Positions 1-8,266 of a stretch of DNA of 64,000 bases are shown piece by piece (positions within the stretch are counted from its first letter, which is position 1; the number at the start of each line of letters is the position of its first letter). Location of the stretch: contig NZ_NERY01000001.1 in the NCBI RefSeq assembly GCF_003063375.1, forward strand, positions 1,488,001 to 1,552,000, written 5' to 3'. Under the pieces are notes generated by a model. The model searched no databases, was not told the origin of the DNA, and saw nothing but the letters and a program-made list of their open reading frames with translations. The DNA comes from Limnohabitans sp. MMS-10A-178 (lineage in GTDB: Bacteria > Pseudomonadota > Gammaproteobacteria > Burkholderiales > Burkholderiaceae_C). The position numbers and the translations under genes are program-made.

Positions 1-487
1 CGCTTGGGTCTAGCGTGTGTGGCGCGTTGGCCATGCTGTAGCTGCGGCGGGCTCCATCGCGGAGCAAAAACTCAACATATTGCCCCGCATGAAACTGCAT
101 CACGTCGGTCGCGGGCAGTTGCATGACGACCGACATCACATCGTGTGATTTCTTTTGTAAACTCACAACACGAACAGGCATTTTTTTAATGGGGAAGCTG
201 CCGGCCTGTGTCACTTGTCGTGATTCCAGCACCAGATCACTTTGCGCAGTAGAGCAGCAGGTCAAGATCAGGCCTTGTGCCTCTTCTTCAGCACTTAGGG
301 CTTTGGCTTGATGGTTGCCATGAACCACTGTGCCTGAAATCTTTTTGCATTTGCAAGAACCACATGCGCCATCTTTGCAGCCATAGGGCAATCCAATGCC
401 TTGGCGAATGCCTGCGGCCAACAAAGTTTCGCTGCTGTCTGCATTAAATGTGCGGCCACTGGGCTCGACGGTAATTTGGAAGCTCAT
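1..487 (-). CDS. 2Fe-2S ferredoxin-type NAD(P)H reductase (CDP-6-deoxy-delta-3,4-glucoseen reductase-like), partial
   Basis: Read on the minus strand from an ATG at 485-487; the 3' part lies beyond the window, so about 162 codons are visible. The N-terminus is a plant-type ferredoxin domain with the cluster motif YGCKDGACGSC (spacing C-x4-C-x2-C) and a fourth Cys in LTCCS about 30 residues later. It is followed by the start of a ferredoxin-NADP reductase-type FAD domain, with the flavin-contact motif RSYSMAN close to the window edge. This order (ferredoxin first, then FAD and NAD domains) is that of the AscD-like reductases common in Comamonadaceae, which pass electrons from NAD(P)H to an unknown partner oxygenase or dehydratase. 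The true substrate cannot be told. It starts 45 bases from the divergent SDR gene, so the two probably share a promoter region. Confidence 0.8.
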   Translation of the reverse strand, partial: MSFQITVEPSGRTFNADSSETLLAAGIRQGIGLPYGCKDGACGSCKCKKISGTVVHGNHQAKALSAEEEAQGLILTCCSTAQSDLVLESRQVTQAGSFPIKKMPVRVVSLQKKSHDVMSVVMQLPATDVMQFHAGQYVEFLLRDGARRSYSMANAPHTLDPS

Positions 488-532
488 GTTTTCGTTATCC
501 TAGGGGGGTCTTAATTTCGCAACACCCCGATT

Positions 533-1486
533 TTGCCTTCAAACCAAACCCCTTTAGGCGCTTTGCCTTCCCGCTTTCGAAAAGAGCGTGTATTGATCAT
601 CGGATGTGGTGATGTAGGACAGCGTGCGGCCAAACAGTTGGTGGGGCGAACCAGGGTTGTAGCACTCACTTCCAGTCCAGAAAAGGCCGCCGGTTTAAGG
701 ACTCAAGGCATCACCCCAGTCCAGGGGAATTTGGACGATGCAAGCTCGTTGCAGCGTTTGTCGGGATGGGCTACGCGAGTGCTTCATTTGGCGCCGCCCC
801 CCTCAGACCGCGTGGGTGAGTGGTCGACAGACTCACGCACCTTGAATTTGGTGCGGGGACTTAAGAAGAGAACATTGCCCCAAGCGCTGGTTTATGGCTC
901 TACCAGCGGTGTGTATGGCGACTGCCAAGGGGAATGGGTTTCAGAATCTAGGCCGGTGCATCCGCACACTCCGAGAGCGGTACGCCGAGTTGATGCCGAA
1001 AACACCATTCGCTTTCTGGGGCGAACTGGTGTTCGCAGCACTATTTTGCGAATTCCGGGCATCTATGCCCCCAATCGCCCCAACGGCACTCCCCGTGAAA
1101 GACTGATCAAGGGCACCCCTGTGCTTTTGAGTGAAGACGATGTGTACACCAACCACATCCATTCAGATGATCTGGGCAGAGCCTGTGTGGCAGCGCTTTG
1201 GCGTGGCAAGCCGCAGCGAGTTTTTCATGTGAGCGACGACAGTCAAATGAAAATGGGAGACTATTTTGATTTGGCCGCAGACATCATGGGCTTAAAACGC
1301 CCTCCGCGTGTGCCCCGAAGCCAAGCCCAAGAATCATTGCCGCTGATGCTGCTGAGCTTCATGAGTGAATCTAGACGCTTAAGCAACCATCGCCTCAAAA
1401 AAGAGCTGCGGGTGCAATTGCATTACCCCACCATTTCACAAGGTTTGCATGAACTTAGCCCATCGGTGTGCGCTGTGTTGAAGTGA
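533..1486 (+). CDS. NAD-dependent epimerase/dehydratase-like SDR protein
   Basis: A 317-residue Rossmann-fold protein. The dinucleotide-binding glycine motif GCGDVGQ is at residues 24-30 after a beta strand, and YGSTSGVYGD at about 121-130 is the typical epimerase strand and active-site segment. It resembles YeeZ-type nucleoside-diphosphate-sugar epimerase-like proteins of proteobacteria, whose substrate is not established. The first in-frame start is a TTG with no clear ribosome binding site. A start inside the first 20 residues is possible, since the fold begins near residue 19. It is transcribed away from the ferredoxin reductase and converges on the membrane protein at 1497-2051. The family is confident; the reaction is unknown. 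Confidence 0.75.
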   Translation: MPSNQTPLGALPSRFRKERVLIIGCGDVGQRAAKQLVGRTRVVALTSSPEKAAGLRTQGITPVQGNLDDASSLQRLSGWATRVLHLAPPPSDRVGEWSTDSRTLNLVRGLKKRTLPQALVYGSTSGVYGDCQGEWVSESRPVHPHTPRAVRRVDAENTIRFLGRTGVRSTILRIPGIYAPNRPNGTPRERLIKGTPVLLSEDDVYTNHIHSDDLGRACVAALWRGKPQRVFHVSDDSQMKMGDYFDLAADIMGLKRPPRVPRSQAQESLPLMLLSFMSESRRLSNHRLKKELRVQLHYPTISQGLHELSPSVCAVLK

Positions 1487-1496
1487 CCCGATGGCC

Positions 1497-2051
1497 TCAG
1501 CCTTTGGGCTTTGAAGGGCCTGAAAAGTTAACGCCTTTTTTCTCAAGAAAATCAAGGCTGGCTTTCATCAAATAAGCGCCTAGCAAGGCACCATTCAAAT
1601 CGCCTAAAAACATCCAAAAGACTGTCGTTAACTCAAGTGCCTCAGATTTTCCAATCAGAACCCAAGTAAAGTGGTGGATCACAGAATTGGAAACGCAATA
1701 CAGAATGGTGAGGCTAGCCAAATCACGCAGTGATGTGATTTCAGGCTGTCGCTTCATGTAAATCCTAAAACAAAGCAATGCAATCAAGGGGCCCGCGCTT
1801 GAGCAGGCAATGTTGAGCAAACCCACTTCCAAGGGGTCGTCGAAATGACTCAACAGCAGCAAGCCGCCCAAAATGGTGGACACTGTTCCGAATGCAGGGC
1901 CCAAAACCAGCAAATTAAACAGGCGTAGGAATGCTGGCAGGTAAATCAACGAGATGTTGTCGGAGATGGTGGCAAAGTCAAACAGCCAACCATTAAGGAT
2001 GTGTGTTGCGAGGTACAACACAGCTAATGCCAAAACCAAAACTATGTGCAT
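1497..2051 (-). CDS. integral membrane protein of unknown function
   Basis: A 184-residue protein with about five or six hydrophobic segments: residues 2-24, 36-66 (probably two), 78-95, 110-130 and 138-165. The N-terminal layout, with a polar loop after the first helix and an aromatic- and Gly-rich second hydrophobic block, is reminiscent of MASE1-type sensor membrane domains, but no signalling output domain follows and I cannot assign it to a family. The C-terminus is short and basic. It starts with ATG at 2049-2051, 36 bases downstream of the tRNA-Leu gene on the same strand, and could be read through from the tRNA promoter. No function is claimed. Confidence 0.6.
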   Translation of the reverse strand: MHIVLVLALAVLYLATHILNGWLFDFATISDNISLIYLPAFLRLFNLLVLGPAFGTVSTILGGLLLLSHFDDPLEVGLLNIACSSAGPLIALLCFRIYMKRQPEITSLRDLASLTILYCVSNSVIHHFTWVLIGKSEALELTTVFWMFLGDLNGALLGAYLMKASLDFLEKKGVNFSGPSKPKG

Positions 2052-2087
2052 TTCGCAAAAGAGTTTATTCGATTAATTGCAAATCGA

Positions 2088-2172
2088 TGGTGCCCGAGGC
2101 CGGAATCGAACCGGCACGCCTTGCGGCGGGGGATTTTGAGTCCCCTGCGTCTACCAATTTCACCACCCGGGC
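2088..2172 (-). tRNA. tRNA-Leu (anticodon CAA)
   Basis: On the minus strand an 85-base cloverleaf folds. The acceptor arms GCCCGGG and CTCGGGC pair with one G-U and are followed by an encoded CCA. The anticodon arm GGGGA/TCCCC carries the loop CTCAAAA (anticodon CAA, reading UUG). A variable arm (CGCCGCAAGGCGT region) marks a class II leucine tRNA, and the T arm has GGTTCGATTCC. No intron or damage is visible. Confidence 0.97.
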
Positions 2173-2232
2173 GGATTGCGAAGAACGCGATTATGACATA
2201 TTTTTTTCGGCTTTTTTGAAACCCAACACATC

Positions 2233-2418
2233 TCAAGCCAAGTTGCCAAACACTGCTAAAAGCAAGATCGTTCCAATTAAAAACAAAATCAATATCAGGC
2301 TTGATTTGTCCTTGGATTTGGATGGTTCGGGCGCACCTTCACCTGCTTGAGGTGGTGCAGGGAGTCGCAATTTGGACTTCATTTGCCGAAGGGCTGACTG
2401 AATCACAACTTGAAACAT
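2233..2418 (-). CDS. small C-terminally membrane-anchored protein of unknown function
   Basis: A 61-residue protein: a soluble, Pro- and Lys-rich first half, then one strong hydrophobic helix (SSLILILFLIGTILLLAVF, about residues 38-56) and only a few residues after it, so it looks tail-anchored. I chose the ATG at 2416-2418 because it has a good ribosome binding site (AAGGAG, about 5 bases upstream); an ATG 17 codons earlier exists but lacks one. It lies between tRNA-Leu (same strand) and the divergent KefB/C-type antiporter, 89 bases from the antiporter start. I do not recognise a family. The clear Shine-Dalgarno and charge pattern support a real gene. Confidence 0.6.
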   Translation of the reverse strand: MFQVVIQSALRQMKSKLRLPAPPQAGEGAPEPSKSKDKSSLILILFLIGTILLLAVFGNLA

Positions 2419-2507
2419 GGCAACTCCTTTTTTGGATTTTTTTTGGTGGAAAGCTAGACCATACTCCATCTTCCCATAAGTTTTATCAATTTGGCTACGA
2501 TCAACGC

Positions 2508-4271
2508 ATGAGTTCCTTGGAATTAACCCTGCTTTACTTGCTGGCCGCTGTGCTGGGGGTAGTGGGCTGCCGATTCCTCAAGTTGCCGCCCATGCTGGGT
2601 TACCTGGTAGTGGGCGTTGTGATTGGCCCAAACGCTTTGGCATTGGCCCAAAACTCAGAGGGCGTTCGCCACCTTGCTGAGTTTGGCGTTGTCTTTTTGA
2701 TGTTTGTCATTGGCCTCGAATTCAATCTACCCAAGTTGAAGGCCATGCAGCGGTTTGTGTTTGGTTTGGGTTTATGGCAAGTGACCTTGACGGTAATTAT
2801 TGTCACTGTCTTTTCCCTATTCCTCAGCATCATGGCCCCTAAACTTTGGGGCTTGAGCTGGCAAACCGCATTGACACTGGCTGCTGCTATGTCTATGAGT
2901 AGCACGGCCATCGTGATCAAACTCATGGCCGATCGCTTGGAGCTAGATTCAGAACATGGAAAACGAGTCTTAGGCGTCTTGTTGTTTCAGGATTTGGCAG
3001 TGGTTCCTTTCTTGGTCATGATCCCAGCCCTCAATGCGCCACCTGAACAACTCATGAGTGCCTTGGGTTTGGCAGTGCTCAAGGCTACGGTGCTCATCAC
3101 ATTGCTTCTGACGGGAGGCCAGCGATTGATGCGTTGGTGGTTGTTGTTGGTGGCACGCAGGCAGACCGAAGAATTGTTTGTATTGAATGTGTTGTTGGTC
3201 ACATTGGGACTGGCATGGCTCACTGAGATTGCTGGATTGAGCTTGGCCTTGGGGGCCTTTGTTGCAGGCATGCTCATTTCTGAAACAGAATTCAAACACC
3301 GCGTTGAGTTGGATATCAAGCCCTTTCACGATGTCTTGTTGGGACTCTTCTTCATCACCATTGGCATGATGCTTGACTGGCGAATCATTATGGATCGCTG
3401 GGGCTTTGTATTGTTCTTGGTCAGCGTACCTATTGTTTTCAAATTTGTATTGGTTGCTGCTCTCGCTAGGCTAGGGGGGGCAAGCGAGGGTATTTCACTG
3501 CGAACAGGTCTGTATTTGGCTCAGGCAGGAGAGTTTGGTTTTGTTTTACTGACGCTCGGTAATCAACACAACTTGATACCTGCCGATTGGCTCAATCCGG
3601 TTCTGGCCAGTATGGTGCTTTCAATGATTGCCACGCCATTCATCATCATGCGGGCCAACCAGTGGGTGATGAAATGGTCATCCAGTGATTGGTTAGAGCA
3701 ATCCCTTGAAATGACTCAATTGGCGCAAAAAAGCATCAATACTGAAAAGCACATCATCATTTGTGGTTACGGGCGCTGTGGTCAAAATCTGGCCAAGCTT
3801 TTTAAAACACAGCAGGTGGCCTACATCGCCTTAGATTTAGATCCAGATCGTGTCAATCGTGCCCTGGCCCAAGGCGATCGAGTTGCTTATGGCGATGCAG
3901 CCAGGTTGGAGTCCCTTATGTCTGCCGGCTTGGAGAGAGCCAGTGCTGTGGTGGTGACTTATTTAGACAGCGCATCTGCCTTCAGAGTATTGGCCTTGGC
4001 CAAGGAACATGCCCCCCATGTGCCTGTGGTGGTCAGAACCAAAGATGACCAAGACTTGGCCAAGTTTCAAACTGCAGGGGCTTCAGAGGTGGTGCCTGAA
4101 ACCATCGAGGGATCTTTGATGCTGGCCACCCATGCTTTGGCATTGGTGGGCGTGCCCATGAAGCGTGTCATTCGCATGGTTCAAGTGCAGCGAAGTCAGC
4201 GCTATGAGTTGTTGCGAGAGGTCGATCCTGGCGATGAGGTCGAAGACAAATCAGCAGACCACAGACACTGA
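2508..4271 (+). CDS. KefB/KefC-type CPA2 cation:proton antiporter with RCK (TrkA-N) domain
   Basis: The 587-residue protein has an N-terminal block of about 12 hydrophobic helices (residues 1-390), with Na+/H+ exchanger-type signatures such as GYLVVGVVIGPNALAL near residue 30 and SSTAIVIKLMADR near 130, then LYLAQAGEFGFVLL in the last helices. A cytoplasmic RCK/TrkA-N domain follows, beginning with the Rossmann motif HIIICGYGRCGQNLAKL at about 414-430, which in this family binds nucleotide and gates ion flux. The size matches KefB/KefC (about 600 residues), K+ efflux systems that respond to electrophile stress in enterobacteria. No KefF/G-like accessory gene is adjacent, so glutathione gating is not shown. 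An upstream in-frame extension to 2301 is non-hydrophobic and overlaps the divergent small gene, so ATG 2508 is preferred. Confidence 0.88.
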   Translation: MSSLELTLLYLLAAVLGVVGCRFLKLPPMLGYLVVGVVIGPNALALAQNSEGVRHLAEFGVVFLMFVIGLEFNLPKLKAMQRFVFGLGLWQVTLTVIIVTVFSLFLSIMAPKLWGLSWQTALTLAAAMSMSSTAIVIKLMADRLELDSEHGKRVLGVLLFQDLAVVPFLVMIPALNAPPEQLMSALGLAVLKATVLITLLLTGGQRLMRWWLLLVARRQTEELFVLNVLLVTLGLAWLTEIAGLSLALGAFVAGMLISETEFKHRVELDIKPFHDVLLGLFFITIGMMLDWRIIMDRWGFVLFLVSVPIVFKFVLVAALARLGGASEGISLRTGLYLAQAGEFGFVLLTLGNQHNLIPADWLNPVLASMVLSMIATPFIIMRANQWVMKWSSSDWLEQSLEMTQLAQKSINTEKHIIICGYGRCGQNLAKLFKTQQVAYIALDLDPDRVNRALAQGDRVAYGDAARLESLMSAGLERASAVVVTYLDSASAFRVLALAKEHAPHVPVVVRTKDDQDLAKFQTAGASEVVPETIEGSLMLATHALALVGVPMKRVIRMVQVQRSQRYELLREVDPGDEVEDKSADHRH

Positions 4272-4320
4272 GGTTTGTCATGCATCTCGCTGATGCTCCT
4301 GAACATTCTCAAACCCAAGC

Positions 4321-5133
4321 TCAAGGATTGCATGAATCACAATTTTTGGCTGGCGCTACCTCATGCAGAGGATGCAACTCTGTGAAATCACATTTCAAGC
4401 AATTCCATTTCTCAGCGCGAGCTATGCGTGTGGGCGTAGCACATATTTCACAAGGTGCACCCTTGATCATTTCTGTGAGCCCGTAACCTGGCAAATGACA
4501 TTGCGGGCAATTTGACAGCAACAAAGCTGAAAGCTTTTCAGTGGTATTTTGGATAGACCGCATTCTGCTGGGGTTCATGTGCGCCCGCATGTCAGTCTCT
4601 AGCCACACAGAAGGAGAAATGCGGAGGGCGGCTTCAACGCGTTCTTGAAATTCAGCGCTGCTGCCAATGCCCTTGGCAAAAAAACTGTCTGCAGGTGTGC
4701 CGAGTATGAGTGCGTGGCTTGGAAAACTCGACTTCGCAGCAAATGCCATTGCATTGTCTAAAGAGCTGACTTTTTCAGATGCAAAGTTGGTGTCTGAGGT
4801 GCCAAGGATGGCGTAGACAGCATGTTGTTCAAGCTGGTCCCACAAAGCCAACACTTCCAAGTTCCAAGGCAATAAATAAACCTGCGGGTGCGGTCCAAAT
4901 GAGCCTTCACTGCCAAGTCCAAACCTGCACGATGTGAGCTCTGTGGCCAATTGCGCTTTTTTCAAGGCAGCCTGAACTTGGGTCAGGGTTCTGGGGGTTT
5001 CGCCCGTGAATGTGCCCAAAGTGTCGGTGTCAAAACTCGTTTCCACTCGAATCGCAAACCCTTGTTTTTCCAAGATGGGTGCGACGACAGTCTCTTTTTG
5101 ATGGCAGGTTAAGAAGGCAATTTCATGGGTCAT
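4321..5133 (-). CDS. DUF6671-like protein with C-terminal zinc-ribbon cysteines
   Basis: A 270-residue soluble protein. The last 60 residues hold four CxxC pairs (CPQC, CEIC, CLKC, CDSC), the pattern of paired zinc ribbons. The N-terminal 200 residues start with AFLTCHQKETVVAPILEK and contain a conserved-looking segment around RFGLGSEGSFGPHPQ. This matches my memory of the DUF6671 family, which has no established function. It begins 11 bases after the stop of the SbtA-like permease on the same strand, so the two are almost certainly co-transcribed, and a role in regulating or supporting bicarbonate uptake is an inference from that pairing only. It is not similar to the PII-like SbtB partner known from cyanobacteria. 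Confidence 0.65.
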   Translation of the reverse strand: MTHEIAFLTCHQKETVVAPILEKQGFAIRVETSFDTDTLGTFTGETPRTLTQVQAALKKAQLATELTSCRFGLGSEGSFGPHPQVYLLPWNLEVLALWDQLEQHAVYAILGTSDTNFASEKVSSLDNAMAFAAKSSFPSHALILGTPADSFFAKGIGSSAEFQERVEAALRISPSVWLETDMRAHMNPSRMRSIQNTTEKLSALLLSNCPQCHLPGYGLTEMIKGAPCEICATPTRIARAEKWNCLKCDFTELHPLHEVAPAKNCDSCNP

Positions 5134-5144
5134 GAAACGGGATT

Positions 5145-6104
5145 TTAGATGGCCCAGTTGGCTAAATAGCTGTAGAAGGGAATTCCCAAAATAATATTCA
5201 ATGGGAAAGTCAGGCCGAGTGAAAGTCCCAAGTACAAAGAGGGAGACGCTTCTGGAATGGCCAACTTCAGTGCGGCGGGCACTGCAATGTAGGAAGCACT
5301 GGAAGCCAAAACCATGAGCAAGATGCTGTCACCCAAAGACATGCCCAAGGCAAAGGCCAATCCCAACGCGAGCAGGCTGTGGGTGATAGGCCCCAATACG
5401 GCATAGGCAATGAGCAGCAAGGATTTGCCTTTGAGATAGTGAAAATTTCTGGACGCTGTAAGGCCCATGTCCAACAAGAAAAAGGCCAGCATGCCCTTGA
5501 ACAGGTCAACCGAGAAGGGAGCCATCATGGTCTTGCCTTGTTCGCCAGACAGAATGCCCACCAGCATGGCACCCAATAAGAGCAACTGCGCCCCGTCGGT
5601 GAGGGATTCATGCAAGGTTTGTTTCAGAGTGTGGCTGTGTGAGGTGCCGCTTATTTTTTTTCTGATGCCATTAACCCAAAACACGGCCAACAAAATGGCA
5701 GGTGACTCCATCATCGCCATGGCTGCCGACATGTGTCCAGAGTAGGCAATCTTGTTGCCGTCGAGAAACTGAACCGCCGTCATGAATGTCACCGCACTCA
5801 CTGAGCCGTAAGTGGCTGCAATGGCCGCTGCATCAAAAGGGCCGGTGATTCTTTTGAGAAGTTGATAGCCGATGGTAGGAATGAAAACCGCCAAGAAAAC
5901 GGCGGCGCCCAAACCCTTGGCCACGTCGACATTCAAACCCGATTGCGAAAGTGCAAAACCACCCTTCAAGCCCAGTGCCATGAGCAAATAGAGGGATAAG
6001 AACTTAGAAATGGGTGGCGGGATTTCTAAGTTTGATCTGAGAAGACCAGCGCCAATACCAAAAAGAAAGAAGAGGATGGCTGGATCGAAGAAATTGTTGA
6101 ACAA
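5145..6104 (-). CDS. SbtA-like sodium-dependent bicarbonate permease (DUF897)
   Basis: A 319-residue membrane protein with about ten hydrophobic helices in two similar halves. Recognisable blocks are FLFGIGAGLLRSNLEIPPPI near the N-terminus, YGSVSAVTFMTAVQFLD in the middle and ASSASYIAVPAALKLAIPEA near the C-terminus, as in the SbtA family of Na+/HCO3- symporters. The length is close to the non-cyanobacterial members. The start codon is TTG at 6102-6104 with a weak AGG upstream; no better in-frame start is visible. It is divergent from an NhaR-like LysR regulator and followed by the zinc-ribbon gene, making a self-contained module. Bicarbonate as substrate follows from the family and is not shown here. 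Confidence 0.82.
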   Translation of the reverse strand: MFNNFFDPAILFFLFGIGAGLLRSNLEIPPPISKFLSLYLLMALGLKGGFALSQSGLNVDVAKGLGAAVFLAVFIPTIGYQLLKRITGPFDAAAIAATYGSVSAVTFMTAVQFLDGNKIAYSGHMSAAMAMMESPAILLAVFWVNGIRKKISGTSHSHTLKQTLHESLTDGAQLLLLGAMLVGILSGEQGKTMMAPFSVDLFKGMLAFFLLDMGLTASRNFHYLKGKSLLLIAYAVLGPITHSLLALGLAFALGMSLGDSILLMVLASSASYIAVPAALKLAIPEASPSLYLGLSLGLTFPLNIILGIPFYSYLANWAI

Positions 6105-6172
6105 ATCAGCCTAACTTTTTTAAACCTAAACCGCAGGATCTTATGGCATAGAGTAATATTGAAAAAGCAGAT

Positions 6173-6189
6173 AATTTCTTATATAAATT
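6173..6189. promoter_or_regulatory. candidate LysR operator between sbtA-like and lysR genes
   Basis: The divergent 101-base gap contains an inverted repeat, AATTT-N7-AAATT, which includes a T-N11-A core, the usual form of LysR-type binding sites. It sits 17 bases before the regulator's ATG and about 70 bases before the permease start, a position suited to autorepression and activation of the divergent gene. The surrounding DNA is AT-rich, so chance occurrence is possible. Confidence 0.4.
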
Positions 6190-6205
6190 CTCAATAAAAC
6201 TGAAT

Positions 6206-7090
6206 ATGAGCATCCATTTTAATTACAAACATCTCTATTACTTTTGGGTGGTGGCCAAGGAGGGCGGCATTTCAAGGGCGGCAGAGAAATTGGACATGGC
6301 GGTGCAAACTGTGAGCGCCCAAGTCAGGGAGTTGGAAAAATCTTTGGGATGTTCCCTTCTCAAGCCTGCAGGTCGCGGCTTGGTTTTAACCGAAGCGGGC
6401 ATTGTGGCCATGAAGCAGGCCGATCAAATTTTTCAATTGGGCGAGGCACTGCCTGGTCGTGTGAGAGATGCCGTGAGTGCACCCATGGTTCGTTTGACGG
6501 TTGGTATTTGCGACAGCCTTCCCAAGATGGTAGCCCATCGGCTTTTAATGCCCATCATCAAAATCAAAAATTTAAAACTCACTTGCTATGAGGGACAGTT
6601 AGACGATTTGTTGGGGGATTTGGCATTGCATCGGCTCGATGTTGTTTTGTCGGATAGGCCTGCGCCAGTTAACCCCAACATCAAGCTTTACAGCCACGGC
6701 TTAGGTGCCACCGACATTGCTTGGTATGGCAATGCCCAAATGGTGAAGTCAACACAAAAGAATTTTCCTCAAAGTCTGGGGTCTGTACCGATGCTTTTGC
6801 CAACGGCCCACACAGCCGTTCGCGATAGATTAGATCAGTGGTTTGAACAGCGGGGGATCACACCTCATATTGTTGGAGAGTTTGAGGACAGCGCCCTATT
6901 GAAAACATTTGGTGCCAATGGCATGGGCATTTTCCCTGCGGCCGAATGGGTGCATGAGGACCTCACCGCGCATTACGCCGTGCAGCGATTAGGAGCTTGC
7001 GAAGGTGTACGGGAACATTTTTTTGCCATTGGCACAGAAAGAAAAGTTCATCACCCCTTGGTTCAACAACTTCTCTTGCAGAAGTTGTGA
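6206..7090 (+). CDS. LysR-family transcriptional regulator, NhaR-like
   Basis: The 294-residue protein opens with a winged helix-turn-helix (residues about 6-65: NYKHLYYFWVVAKEGGISRA, then the recognition helix in QTVSAQVRELEKSLG). The start NYKHLYYFW and the phrase GGISRAAEKL are characteristic of the NhaR branch, which in E. coli senses Na+ and activates nhaA. The rest is a periplasmic-binding-protein-like effector domain, of normal length. It is transcribed away from the SbtA-like permease across a 101-base gap that holds a T-N11-A dyad. Control of a Na+-coupled bicarbonate transporter by an NhaR-type regulator is plausible but inferred. Confidence 0.85.
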   Translation: MSIHFNYKHLYYFWVVAKEGGISRAAEKLDMAVQTVSAQVRELEKSLGCSLLKPAGRGLVLTEAGIVAMKQADQIFQLGEALPGRVRDAVSAPMVRLTVGICDSLPKMVAHRLLMPIIKIKNLKLTCYEGQLDDLLGDLALHRLDVVLSDRPAPVNPNIKLYSHGLGATDIAWYGNAQMVKSTQKNFPQSLGSVPMLLPTAHTAVRDRLDQWFEQRGITPHIVGEFEDSALLKTFGANGMGIFPAAEWVHEDLTAHYAVQRLGACEGVREHFFAIGTERKVHHPLVQQLLLQKL

Positions 7091-7117
7091 ACTGCGGGGG
7101 AAGGCTGGTAGCCAAGT

Positions 7118-8074
7118 TCACTTAGCTTCAGGCTTGGCTGTGCGAACACTCAACAGCATGGTGATGGCCAGAATGGCAACCACCACGCCTAAGGAGAAGT
7201 GCACTGGTATTTTGTAAATATCAATCAAACACATCTTGGTGCCAATGAAGATCAAAATCACTGCCAGTCCGTAGTTCAAAAGGTGGAACTTGCTGGCCAC
7301 AGACGCCAGTAAGAAGTACATGGCGCGCAATCCCAAGATAGCAAACACATTGCTTGTGAGCACAATGAAAGGGTCGTTGGTGATGGCAAAGATGGCTGGG
7401 ATGGAGTCAACCGCAAAAATGACATCGGTCAGCGCAATCAAGCAGATCACCATGAACAAAGGCGTAGCGACCTTCTTGCCATTTTCCATCGTCCAAAAAT
7501 TTTCACCGTCGTAATCTTTGCTGACAGGAATTAATTTGCGCAGCAGTTCGAGTGCGGGGTTGTCATCCAGATTGGGTTCTTTGCCCGCAGCCCACCACAT
7601 CTTGAGACCTGTCAGAACCAAAAATGCACCGAACAAATACAAGATCCAATGGAATTCGGCCAGCAACCATCCACCCACCAAAATCATGACGGTGCGCAAG
7701 ACAATGGCACCAATGATGCCAATCATGAGAACCCTCTTTTGAAAATGAGAGGGCACCGCTAAGTAAGTAAAGATCAGCAAGAAGACAAAAATATTGTCAA
7801 CAGCCAAAGATTTTTCAATCAAATAGCCCGTTAGAAATTCAAGCGACTTGGTGTTGGCCAATTCGGTTGATCCCGTCGTATCCTTGATCGCCCACCAGAA
7901 CAGGCCATTGAACAAAAAGCTCAGTGCGATCCAGATCAACGACCAGTTCAAGGCTTCCTTCACCCCAATGTCTTGTGAGCCTTGTTTTCGAAGCACCACG
8001 AAGTCAATGAAGAGAGAAGCGAGGACGATGACGCCAAATGTGGCCCAAAGCCATAAAGGTGCAATTGTTTGCAT
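7118..8074 (-). CDS. TerC/Alx-family integral membrane protein
   Basis: A 318-residue protein with eight to nine transmembrane segments. The TerC signature acidic residues are present: EKSLAVDNIFVFLLIF (about residues 87-102) and ALTDVIFAVDSIPAIFAIT (about 217-235), whose Asp/Glu residues are thought to coordinate metal. The size and the N-terminal part fit the Alx branch, which is linked to manganese export and alkaline pH in E. coli. I looked upstream (8075-8266) for a yybP-ykoY manganese riboswitch and did not recognise one. It converges with the NhaR-like gene and is divergent from the secreted protein gene. Its role in metal homeostasis is inferred from the family. Confidence 0.85.
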   Translation of the reverse strand: MQTIAPLWLWATFGVIVLASLFIDFVVLRKQGSQDIGVKEALNWSLIWIALSFLFNGLFWWAIKDTTGSTELANTKSLEFLTGYLIEKSLAVDNIFVFLLIFTYLAVPSHFQKRVLMIGIIGAIVLRTVMILVGGWLLAEFHWILYLFGAFLVLTGLKMWWAAGKEPNLDDNPALELLRKLIPVSKDYDGENFWTMENGKKVATPLFMVICLIALTDVIFAVDSIPAIFAITNDPFIVLTSNVFAILGLRAMYFLLASVASKFHLLNYGLAVILIFIGTKMCLIDIYKIPVHFSLGVVVAILAITMLLSVRTAKPEAK

Positions 8075-8266
8075 GGAAACCTTGTGAAAAAATGTGAACG
8101 CCCTAAAGCTGGGCCAGTGAGGGAAAGTTTATTTAGAAATAATCAGTTTTTATCTGAATAAAATAGAACATAATTTCGTAAATAAAGGATTATTGGTGCT
8201 TGTGTCTGACTTCTCTAATGTGCTGCTGTTGTTCAAGTAATTCCCACAAATGTCGATTAAAGTCAG

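Noticed and set aside
4280..4486. 68-codon plus-strand open frame after the KefB/C-type gene
   Set aside because: It lies mostly opposite the zinc-ribbon gene, lacks a ribosome binding site and has no recognisable content.
8075..8266. Possible yybP-ykoY manganese riboswitch upstream of the TerC/Alx gene
   Set aside because: I searched the leader on the minus strand for the conserved GGGGAGTAG and CCCGCAAGG-type elements and found neither; the region is AT-rich without the expected three-way junction.
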